This document shows, in pieces, positions 36,984 through 42,782 of a stretch of DNA of 64,000 nt (its first letter is position 1; each line of letters begins with the position of its first letter). The translations under genes and the position numbers were made by a program. The stretch comes from Dyadobacter crusticola DSM 16708 (lineage in GTDB: Bacteria; Bacteroidota; Bacteroidia; Cytophagales; Spirosomataceae), in assembly GCF_000701505.1 (NCBI RefSeq), contig NZ_KL370788.1, positions 86,664-150,663 on the forward strand, in the 5' to 3' direction. A model generated the notes under the pieces. That model was not told the origin of the DNA. It made no database searches and worked only from the letters and a program-made list of their open reading frames with translations.

Positions 36984-37539
36984 ATATTTCTCTTAGTTGA
37001 GCATATTTGATCTCATCAATAATCTCTAAACCATTTTCCAGTGTTTTCTGTGCAATGATCTCCGGAACTCCGAAAGAATTGTCGAACAGAAACGCACCAT
37101 GGACAATGGGTAAATAAATGTCAAATAAATTCTTAATTCCTTTAATATACCTTCTTTCAATCACATCTGGCTCAATGTTGTGACCGCCATCTGAGACCCT
37201 TGTTTTTACACGTTCTTTTGCTAGTTCTATATTTTCGAGCCATAGAAAGATCAACGTTGCTGCGTATCCTTGCCTCTTTGCTTCTTGGATTTTTTGTTTG
37301 TAGCTTTTACTGGATAATGTTGTTTCAAATGCGAAACTTTCATTATTTCCCAAAAGCTCATTAACCCTTTTCAACATAATTCTTCCCGCCTCCAGTGCAA
37401 CTTTCTCGGGTTGAAACGGTGATATGCCCTTCGCAATTTCATCTGCATTCACAAATTCTTTGCATTCAATAATTTCAGGTAAAATAGTAAAAGAGGCGGA
37501 AGTTTTTCCCGCTCCATTACAACCTGAAATAATATACAT
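36970..37539 (-). CDS. Zeta-toxin-family P-loop kinase
   Basis: A 189-residue protein from the ATG at 37539. It begins MYIISGCNGAGKTSASF, a Walker A motif (GCNGAGKT) typical of zeta toxins. FVNADEIAKGISPF holds the conserved aspartate, and ETTLSS and the REVKTRVSDGGHN-like segment complete the kinase. Zeta toxins phosphorylate UDP-N-acetylglucosamine. The preceding XRE-type gene overlaps an alternative TTG start at 37596 and is the likely regulator or antitoxin. Confidence 0.82.
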   Translation of the reverse strand: MYIISGCNGAGKTSASFTILPEIIECKEFVNADEIAKGISPFQPEKVALEAGRIMLKRVNELLGNNESFAFETTLSSKSYKQKIQEAKRQGYAATLIFLWLENIELAKERVKTRVSDGGHNIEPDVIERRYIKGIKNLFDIYLPIVHGAFLFDNSFGVPEIIAQKTLENGLEIIDEIKYAQLREIYDNN

Positions 37540-37582
37540 GTTCTTTTTGGACACAACAATCTTGATAACTTCGCAATGTTCC

Positions 37583-38008
37583 TTATTTCCCCCCAATCAA
37601 CCGCTCTAACCGCTCCATCATTTCATCTTTCTCCTTCAACATCCGCTCGTACAAGGCAATCTTCTCCTCATGTAGCTGAATAATCTTGTCAATTGGATCT
37701 GATTGAATGGTGCCGTGGTTAATCGAGCTGCCGAAAGCCCTGTCATGGAAAGTAGTAGTGATAATATTAATTGCCTGGTCCTCATTGAAATTTCGAATCG
37801 CCTCAGCCGGGATTTTCAAAATTGCCGCAACCTGCTCCAAGATATCGGAATCTATCTTTTCTTTTTGTTCCAGTAGCGAGATCTTCTGCTGGTTCCAGTC
37901 ATCTCCAAGCTCAAAGGCGAGTGCGTCCTGTTTTACAGACATCATTTCCCGGAATCGTCTTATGTTACGGCCTTCGTGGATCTTTGGATTGGAGGTAGTA
38001 TGTGCCAT
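37583..38008 (-). CDS. XRE-type helix-turn-helix protein upstream of the zeta-like gene
   Basis: A 141-residue protein. Residues 12-70 form an XRE helix-turn-helix (GRNIRRFREMMSVKQDALAFELG...QKISLLEQKEKI). The C-terminal half is a long charged helix (EKIALYERMLKEKDEMMERLERLIGG), probably a coiled coil for dimerisation. The gene is the first of a three-gene unit with the zeta-like kinase and a 52-residue protein. By analogy with XRE-regulated toxin systems it is the likely antitoxin and repressor; this is inference. Confidence 0.85.
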   Translation of the reverse strand: MAHTTSNPKIHEGRNIRRFREMMSVKQDALAFELGDDWNQQKISLLEQKEKIDSDILEQVAAILKIPAEAIRNFNEDQAINIITTTFHDRAFGSSINHGTIQSDPIDKIIQLHEEKIALYERMLKEKDEMMERLERLIGGK

Positions 38009-38061
38009 GCGGAAAGGTTTTTTTGGTTAGAAAAAGCAATTTATATAAATCTGTCGGGATG

Positions 38062-38105
38062 TGCCCGGGTAACTTACAAGTGTTCCAATGTAAGTTACCC
38101 GGGCA
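38062..38105. repeat. Perfect 17-base inverted repeat
   Basis: The arm at 38062-38078 (TGCCCGGGTAACTTACA) is the exact complement of 38089-38105, with a 10-base loop (38079-38088). It lies 53 bases upstream of the XRE start codon and abuts an HxlR-gene remnant. It has no T-run, so it is not a clear terminator. It may be an operator for the XRE protein or an inserted hairpin element. Confidence 0.8.
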
Positions 38106-38190
38106 GGGGAAATTGGAAAATACAGCTTTTGCGGTTTATCCACCTGGTTTTCAACGCCCCAGCGAACTGCAACGAAAATACCGGACGTTA
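38106..38190 (+). pseudogene. Remnant of an HxlR-family regulator gene
   Basis: The sequence aligns with the coding region of the intact HxlR gene at 42438-42782 (nt about 42487-42575). It keeps the frame-dependent stretch CAACGCCCCAGCGA and the words GFQRPSELQR in translation. Indels destroy the frame on both sides, and neither start nor C terminus is present. It is a decayed duplicate or relic of a recombination event between the XRE unit and the nucleotidyltransferase. Confidence 0.75.
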
Positions 38191-38248
38191 GAGATTAGTA
38201 ATTAACTCCTAATTCCTTGATCGCATCCTCGATATCTTCTTTGATAAA

Positions 38249-38875
38249 TTACCAATATTTTCCCCTCAAACAGATCGGATTGAAGTCGCCATCGGCCTGT
38301 GTAAAGTCGGTGAAATTTTTCAGGATTAAATTTGAGTCATGACCAAATTCATAACGCTGCTTGTGAAGAGCGAGCATGGTGCGGATACTATACTTCGGCA
38401 GTAGTTCATATAAATCCCAGAAGTCCTTTTTCCTGCCGCCTCGCTGTATCACATCGATTTTCATCGCTATGATTTCCTCTGTGGTCGCCATTCTGATGCC
38501 GTCGATAATGAGAGCGGGTTGGATAAACTTGTCAGTGTAATAAATGTCGATCTTAATTGCCTGATCTCGGTCGGCTCCGACGGTGTAAGACTTGCCCATG
38601 CCGGGAAGTACATTTGCTAAGTGGCTTACATACGGGAATGTATTGTTTAAGAAATCTTCTAATGCTTCAAAATTAATGCTTCCATACGGTACATCTGTGA
38701 AAAGATCGATATCAACAGAAATTCGGTGGCCGAGCTGCAAGCTGAGTGAGGTTCCGCCTACTAGCCTGAAAGAATTAAACGGCTCTGCCGCCATCAGTTT
38801 GAAAAGTGTGTCTTTTAAGAGCTGATTTAATAGTGTTGTAATAAAGCATAACTTATCATGTGCGTGATTAATCAT
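38249..38875 (-). CDS. AbiEii/AbiGii-type nucleotidyltransferase, probably truncated
   Basis: A 208-residue protein with the nucleotidyltransferase signature LVGGTSLSLQLGHRISVDIDLF: GG(T/S) and D-x-D. KIDIYY adds the third acidic position. It pairs with a HigA-like protein whose gene overlaps its start by 8 bases, as in the AbiE-type systems. The coding frame ends at TAA (38249-38251) right after GKYW. The same frame continues with FIKEDIEDAIKELGVNY to a TAA at 38195-38197. The codon at the stop position would be GAA (Glu) in the natural continuation (KYWEFIKEDI). The last 17 residues are therefore probably lost by one nonsense change. The catalytic part is intact. Confidence 0.8.
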   Translation of the reverse strand: MINHAHDKLCFITTLLNQLLKDTLFKLMAAEPFNSFRLVGGTSLSLQLGHRISVDIDLFTDVPYGSINFEALEDFLNNTFPYVSHLANVLPGMGKSYTVGADRDQAIKIDIYYTDKFIQPALIIDGIRMATTEEIIAMKIDVIQRGGRKKDFWDLYELLPKYSIRTMLALHKQRYEFGHDSNLILKNFTDFTQADGDFNPICLRGKYW

Positions 38876-39344
38876 CGGATTGCTGTATCTCGGAAGTTTG
38901 AAGCATTGACTTTACTTTTTCTTGCCCGTAAAATCTTGAAATCTCCTTTTTCTCGGCTTCGTCACCTCTTTCAAAAACCCTGTTAATCACAGCCTTTGCC
39001 TGTTTTTGCCAATCGATTTGTGAAATGTTGGTATCCCAGAAAAGTGATTTTCGCAAAACTGTCAGGTCAGGAGTCTGGCGATTGAGCTTCTCCTTTTCAG
39101 TTTTGATATCATAGTAAGCTTGCAGCAGTACAAATGTGCCTTCGTCAAGGCCCAGCCCTCTTTCGATTTTGAGTGCCAATGCTGTGCTCAGGCTTCGTTT
39201 TCCTTTGATTATCGCGTTGAAACTCTGGGGATGTTCGGCGATTGATAGTGCAAACGGACGTTGCTTGATAGATCGTTTTTTCAGCTCACGGTCAAGGATG
39301 ATTCCGGGATGAATGCCTTTGAATTTTTCGAACTGCTTTTCCAT
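38868..39344 (-). CDS. HigA-like helix-turn-helix antitoxin partner of the nucleotidyltransferase
   Basis: A 158-residue protein that starts EKQFEKFKGIHPGIILDRELKKRSIKQRPFALSI, typical of HigA/plasmid-maintenance antidote proteins. A helix-turn-helix lies in about 18-75 (FNAIIKGKRSLSTALALKIERGL). The C-terminal half, with a WQKQAKAVINRVFERG segment, extends beyond HigA and may contact the toxin. The two genes overlap by 8 bases, and the same pair is annotated as AbiEi/AbiEii-like in many Bacteroidota. Confidence 0.8.
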   Translation of the reverse strand: MEKQFEKFKGIHPGIILDRELKKRSIKQRPFALSIAEHPQSFNAIIKGKRSLSTALALKIERGLGLDEGTFVLLQAYYDIKTEKEKLNRQTPDLTVLRKSLFWDTNISQIDWQKQAKAVINRVFERGDEAEKKEISRFYGQEKVKSMLQTSEIQQSDD

Positions 39345-39446
39345 ACAATAAATATAAACATTTTTGTTTACATTATTTTGTTCGATTCAAGAAGCAATTG
39401 AATTTACCGTTAGTTCATCCGCAGTTCCACCATCCAAACTTTCCCC

Positions 39447-39454
39447 TATATTTG
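39447..39454 (+). promoter_or_regulatory. Promoter -7 box of module copy 1
   Basis: TATATTTG matches TAnnTTTG. It sits inside a 21-base block, CAAACTTTCCCCTATATTTGC, that is identical upstream of the second module (52037-52058). Transcription is expected to begin about 7 bases downstream, so element A (39457-39469) forms the very 5' end of the RNA. No clear -33 element is visible. Confidence 0.7.
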
Positions 39455-39456
39455 CC

Positions 39457-39638
39457 CCGCAAACTTTAATAAATTCTTATGAAACTATTTTCAAATGTCA
39501 GACCAAAATGGTCCTGGAGAGGCATACGGGTGCAAGTCCCGAGACCTGACCGATGTAGTTTCATTCGTTAAAGTTTGCGGTGACCTCTCCTTTTTTCTCA
39601 CTCTTTTTCATGGTCATATGCAAACTTTAACGAATGAA
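39457..39638 (+). ncRNA. Structured leader RNA with mutually exclusive stems (module copy 1)
   Basis: Three segments compete. A (39457-39469, CCGCAAACTTTAA) pairs perfectly over 13 bases with B (39568-39580). B (39560-39578) also pairs over 19 bases with A' (39620-39638, GCAAACTTTAACGAATGAA), which starts at the G of the downstream ATG at 39618. A further pair is GGAGAGG (39516-39522) with CCTCTCC (39584-39590), a pseudoknot with the A:B form. A small hairpin CGGG-TGCAAGT-CCCG (39527-39541) forms the core. The second copy (52062-52237) keeps all of these with compensatory changes. Interpretation: translation of the small ORF is off when B pairs A' and on when B pairs A. Confidence 0.7.
39479..39571 (+). 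CDS. Upstream short ORF in the leader of module copy 1
   Basis: ATG at 39479 opens a 30-codon frame that ends at a TAA (39569-39571) inside segment B. Residues 12-22 (SWRGIRVQVPR) are shared with the uORF of copy 2 (SWRGIRVEVPR). In copy 2 the distance from ATG to the shared tryptophan is three bases longer, so the frame is kept. Substitutions in the core are one silent (AGA/AGG) and one conservative (Gln/Glu). Ribosomes on this ORF would uncover B, so it may act as a leader peptide. Whether it is translated is unknown. Confidence 0.45.
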   Translation: MKLFSNVRPKWSWRGIRVQVPRPDRCSFIR

Positions 39639-39908
39639 GAAGGAATCGGCTCAAAATCAAATCCAGTCAACGAAACGAATCATGCACGTCAAGCATCAAA
39701 CCCCAGCGCTCCGCTGACGCAATCACAAGCTGAATTCTGGTATGTAGTTGAATGTCAGGGTTACAAAGAGCTGGCGCATTCGCTTAAAATGGTGCATGAT
39801 CTGGCGCTTTATCATTCGGATATTCCGTTTGATACGGCCGAAAAATCGGCGCTTTTTGATGTGAACTTGCTTGTCGAGGGATTTCAGAAGTTGGGAGAAA
39901 AGGTTTAG
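39618..39908 (+). CDS. Small protein of unknown family, duplicated at 52227-52514
   Basis: A 96-residue soluble protein. The first 35 residues are polar and low in structure; residues 36-96 are helical (TQSQAEFWYVVECQGYKELAHSLKM; YHSDIPFDTAEKSALFDVNLLVEGFQKLG). About 80% of the C-terminal 80 residues match the second copy. The ATG at 39618 is chosen because the copy-2 frame is closed by a stop just upstream, while the longer frame from 39495 here runs through the leader RNA. Its start codon is inside segment A' of the switch. I recognise no domain. Its repeated occurrence with a leader and terminator suggests a self-contained regulatory cassette. Confidence 0.75.
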   Translation: MQTLTNEEGIGSKSNPVNETNHARQASNPSAPLTQSQAEFWYVVECQGYKELAHSLKMVHDLALYHSDIPFDTAEKSALFDVNLLVEGFQKLGEKV

Positions 39909-39911
39909 AAT

Positions 39912-39940
39912 AGAGGGACTGCGAGGGCAGTCCCTCTTTT
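39912..39940 (+). terminator. Terminator of module copy 1, also facing the RhuM-Fic gene
   Basis: AGAGGGACTGC (39912-39922) pairs with GCAGTCCCTCT (39927-39937) over 11 bases, with loop GAGG and then TTT. It separates convergent genes (stop at 39908 and stop of RhuM-Fic at 39942) and can act in both directions. The other two module ends have related hairpins. Confidence 0.85.
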
Positions 39941-39941
39941 G

Positions 39942-40910
39942 TTACTGATTCCTGTTCAAAACACTAACAATCAACTTCTTTACAGTTTCCATTTCCTCCG
40001 GTTTGCTGGCCGCGGCGAAAAGTGTCAGACTCGCGAGTGCTTCGTTGCTGATAATTGGGTTCTCGTTTGCTTTCAATAAGCCATTGACTTCCAGGAAAAG
40101 TAGAAAACACGCCGCGGCAATTCGTTTATTCCCATCGACAAATGAATGATTTTTGATAACTAAATAAAGCAGGGTAGCCGCTTTTTCCTCGATTGACGGA
40201 TAAAAATCAATTTCCCCAAATCCTTTACTGATCTGCGCAACCGAGCTTCGGAAACTATCATCTTTCTCTTTTCCAAACACGAAAGAGTCGAAATCACGCC
40301 GCATGGTATCAATAATGTCGTGATAAGACGATAAGTTAGGGTAAACGGCCGCTCTTTGACTAATGCCTTTCTGATCCAATGCTTCGTGGTCGTAATCATC
40401 AAGCAATTCCAGTCCTTTGGCAAAATGTGCGAGCCAGGTTGTGTCTGCTTCATTAACCTTGTATTCAATCGCACGGCTCAGAATGCGAATCCCGTCTTTC
40501 AGCGTTTGCACTTGCTGGTTTTTCTGAGCAAGTCGCTGTTCGTTAATGGAGTAGCCCTGGACAAGATATTCTTTAAGCCGCTGGGTCGCCCATTGGCGGA
40601 ATTTCGTGGCAACTTCCGACTTGATACGATAGCCCACGGAGATAACGGCATCCAGATTATAATATTTTTGACTACGTTTCACTTCTCTCTTGCCTTCCGA
40701 TTGAACTATTAAGAAAATCTTAACAGTTGCCTCTTCCATCAACTCCCCATCTTCATACACATTTTTGAGGTGCATATTGATGTTGGGGATTGTCGTTTGA
40801 AACAGGTCTGACATCATTTTTTGAGTAAGCCAAACAGTGTCGTCTTCGAACCTTGTCTCAACGTGCGCCTGTCCATCCGGGCTGATGTATATCTCAATCT
40901 GCTTTTCCAT
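39942..40910 (-). CDS. RhuM-family DNA-binding protein fused to a Fic/Doc domain (copy 1)
   Basis: A 322-residue protein. The N-terminal RhuM region starts MEKQIEIYISPDGQAHVETRF and carries VWLTQKMMSDLFQ and RRSQKYYNLDAVISVGYRI, a DNA-binding or virulence-type domain. The C-terminal Fic/Doc region carries HSFVDGNKRIAAACF (motif HxFxDGNKR, the Doc-like core). Fic proteins transfer nucleotides or phosphate to target proteins. No inhibitory motif or separate antitoxin is evident; the RhuM domain may regulate. About 80% identical to the gene at 44160-45128. An upstream TTG at 40916 gives only two more residues. Confidence 0.85.
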   Translation of the reverse strand: MEKQIEIYISPDGQAHVETRFEDDTVWLTQKMMSDLFQTTIPNINMHLKNVYEDGELMEEATVKIFLIVQSEGKREVKRSQKYYNLDAVISVGYRIKSEVATKFRQWATQRLKEYLVQGYSINEQRLAQKNQQVQTLKDGIRILSRAIEYKVNEADTTWLAHFAKGLELLDDYDHEALDQKGISQRAAVYPNLSSYHDIIDTMRRDFDSFVFGKEKDDSFRSSVAQISKGFGEIDFYPSIEEKAATLLYLVIKNHSFVDGNKRIAAACFLLFLEVNGLLKANENPIISNEALASLTLFAAASKPEEMETVKKLIVSVLNRNQ

Positions 40911-41110
40911 TTTCAAACCATTTTATTTGACCCCAATATAGAAGTAAGCCTGGCAAATAATTTGGCGGATTATCCTTCGGTAAAGGAGACGGACAACTTT
41001 CTGCGCGTATGCAGCATGCTGGCACTTTAAAGCTGTAAGCAATTATTTAAAAGGTCGCTGTTATCTCTTTGGCTGACGTTGTATCCTGCAAATGAATGCA
41101 TTTGAGAACA

Positions 41111-41434
41111 TTAGCCTGTAATTTTCAGCGAGCTAATGAATGCATTATCGAAATCCAGATGATAATGCATCACTGCCGGGCTCCCCGGAAATGTGCCGCT
41201 TGCTTCCACGATCAGTGTTCCTTTTGAGCCTGTTTGCGTGAAATCAATGACTTTCGACTGCATTTTATATTTCTCTATTGCCTCTTCGATCCATTGTTTG
41301 ATTTCACTTTTACCGGTGTAGGATGAGCCTTCATCGAACACGGTTGCCTGTTCTGTAAAGTAATCGGCAAATGTGCTGCTATCCGCTTCGTTTTGTGCTT
41401 TAATTAAGCCTTCTATATTTTCAGGGAGTTGCAT
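41111..41434 (-). CDS. SnoaL/NTF2-like small protein
   Basis: A 107-residue protein that starts MQLPENIEGLIKAQNEADSSTF and has the alpha-beta pattern of a SnoaL/NTF2-like fold (QATVFDEGSSYTGKSEIKQWIEE; MHYHLDFDNAFISSLKITG). Such proteins are often ketosteroid-isomerase-like or serve as binding proteins. It lies 67 bases after the SDR gene and shares its orientation, so the two are probably one operon under the HxlR regulator. ATG at 41434 is preferred over a longer in-frame start at 41530. Confidence 0.78.
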   Translation of the reverse strand: MQLPENIEGLIKAQNEADSSTFADYFTEQATVFDEGSSYTGKSEIKQWIEEAIEKYKMQSKVIDFTQTGSKGTLIVEASGTFPGSPAVMHYHLDFDNAFISSLKITG

Positions 41435-41501
41435 GATGATTTGAAATTTAAGTTGATAGAAAATTTGATTTTGCTTTAATAAAAAACCTGCTGAATGCTT
41501 G

Positions 41502-42290
41502 TTAAACTGTACGAACCGTGCCGCCGTCAATCACATATTCGGTCCCGGTAAGATAGCCTGCTCTTGGCGAGACCAGGAAACCGACCAGCTCGGCAACTTC
41601 CTCCGGCCAGGCAGCTCTGCCGAATGGAATGCCGCCTAATGCATCCATGACGCTTTTTTCAGCTTCTTCCATCGTGCCGCCTGAGCTTTCGGCTATGCGC
41701 TCCATCATTCGGACGGACGCTGTCGTCATGATCCAGCCCGGAGAGACGGTGAGCACACGTACACCTTTCGGGGTGACTTCATTCGACAAGCTCTTACTAT
41801 AATTGACCAAAGCCGCTTTGGCCGCCGCATAGGGCAATGTAGATTCATATAAAGGTAACTTAGCCTGAATGGACGCAATGTGAATGATCACACCGCTGCC
41901 CTGCTCGATCATGCCGGGCAGGAAGCCGCGGTCCAGTCGCACGGGCGCCAGCAGATTGGTTTGAAGTGTCTCTTCCCATTGCTCGTCGGTTAGTACTGCA
42001 AAGCCGCCGGCGGGCGTTTCTGAGGCGCCCAAATTATTGATCAGAATATCCAGTCGACCGAATTGTTTGTGAATTTCTTCCACCACTTGTTGGGTGCCTT
42101 CGGGTTTGCTTAAATCGGCCGATATGAAATGAATGTTTTCATTTTCTTCTTCCGGCTTGTTCCTAGCTGTGATGATCACCGTTGCACCTGCTTTCAAAAG
42201 CCGGTCTGCAATGGCTTTTCCGGCGCCCTTTGATCCCCCGGTTACGAGTGCAATTTTGTCTTTTAGTTCGTTTTCAAAATTGAAATCCAT
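41502..42290 (-). CDS. SDR-family oxidoreductase
   Basis: A 262-residue classical short-chain dehydrogenase/reductase. Cofactor motif TGGSKGAG, NNLGAS (NNAG variant), catalytic serine in HIASIQ and YAAAK. The C terminus ends GTEYVIDGGTVRTV. It is divergent from an HxlR-type regulator, with a 22-base palindrome between them, and precedes a SnoaL-like gene. HxlR/SDR pairs of this kind commonly respond to reactive electrophiles; the substrate is not known. Confidence 0.9.
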   Translation of the reverse strand: MDFNFENELKDKIALVTGGSKGAGKAIADRLLKAGATVIITARNKPEEENENIHFISADLSKPEGTQQVVEEIHKQFGRLDILINNLGASETPAGGFAVLTDEQWEETLQTNLLAPVRLDRGFLPGMIEQGSGVIIHIASIQAKLPLYESTLPYAAAKAALVNYSKSLSNEVTPKGVRVLTVSPGWIMTTASVRMMERIAESSGGTMEEAEKSVMDALGGIPFGRAAWPEEVAELVGFLVSPRAGYLTGTEYVIDGGTVRTV

Positions 42291-42363
42291 GTCCTTGTTG
42301 GTTTTGTGTAGGACAAATTTCAGCACTATGCTTCCTGCTGACAAGTACGGATTTACGATTCAG

Positions 42364-42385
42364 ATAGGGATAAATTTATCCCTAT
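42364..42385. promoter_or_regulatory. 22-base perfect palindrome, probable HxlR operator
   Basis: ATAGGGATAAATTTATCCCTAT reads the same on both strands. It lies in the 147-base gap between the SDR gene (start 42290) and hxlR (start 42438), 23 bases before the -7 box of the latter. HxlR proteins bind as dimers to such sites, so autoregulation and control of the SDR gene are likely. Confidence 0.7.
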
Positions 42386-42407
42386 TGAACCTCCAAAGGC
42401 ATATGTT

Positions 42408-42415
42408 TATATTTG
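42408..42415 (+). promoter_or_regulatory. Promoter -7 box of the HxlR gene
   Basis: TATATTTG matches TAnnTTTG. Transcription would start near 42422, which makes the ATG at 42420 impossible on this transcript and supports the next ATG, at 42438, as the start. Confidence 0.6.
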
Positions 42416-42437
42416 CAGCATGTACGAAAGAAAGACA

Positions 42438-42782
42438 ATGCCCAACCTGAATTGCGGGCTCGACCTGATCGGTGAAGTGCTTTACGGCAAATGGAAAATG
42501 AGACTTTTGTGGTTCATTCACCAGGGCTTCCAACGCCCCAGCGAGTTGCAACGGCAAATTCCGGATGCATCCCGCCGGGTGTTGAATGTGCAATTGAAAG
42601 AGCTTGAAAACCACGAGCTGGTCGGGAAAATCATTTACCCGGTCGTTCCGCCCAAAGTCGAATATTATCTTACCGATTTCGGAAAATCACTGATCCCCGT
42701 CATCGGTGCGATTGGAGCGTGGGGCGATCAGAATGACCAGCGCTTGCGGGAGCTTATCGAAAAGAGCATGCTGTCTTCGTAA
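42438..42782 (+). CDS. HxlR-family transcriptional regulator
   Basis: A 114-residue winged-helix regulator: PNLNCGLDLIGEVLYGKWKMRLLWFIHQGFQRPSELQRQIPDASRRVLNVQLKELE. The cysteine in NLNCGLD is the position used for redox or electrophile sensing in relatives. It is divergent from the SDR/SnoaL operon and overlaps the 3' end of the acyltransferase gene on the other strand by 29 bases. Start is set at 42438 because the -7 box lies at 42408-42415; an in-frame ATG at 42420 is the alternative. Confidence 0.88.
   Translation: MPNLNCGLDLIGEVLYGKWKMRLLWFIHQGFQRPSELQRQIPDASRRVLNVQLKELENHELVGKIIYPVVPPKVEYYLTDFGKSLIPVIGAIGAWGDQNDQRLRELIEKSMLSS

Noticed and set aside
39521-39550. tRNA T-arm-like look of the leader core hairpin
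   Set aside because: The loop lacks the TTC motif (TGC/TGG), there is no acceptor or anticodon arm, and the copies differ at the key loop base.
39521-39560. Resemblance of CGGGTGCAAGTCCCGAGACC to the cobalamin riboswitch core
   Set aside because: Only a short part matches; the remaining conserved B12-box elements are missing and no cobalamin gene is near.
39495-39617. Longer start for the small protein in module copy 1
   Set aside because: The extension lies in the leader RNA and the second copy has a stop just upstream of the ATG, so the extension is not conserved.
39457-39638. Retron or group II intron RNA
   Set aside because: No reverse transcriptase or intron-encoded protein is present in the neighbourhood, and no domain V-like hairpin was seen.
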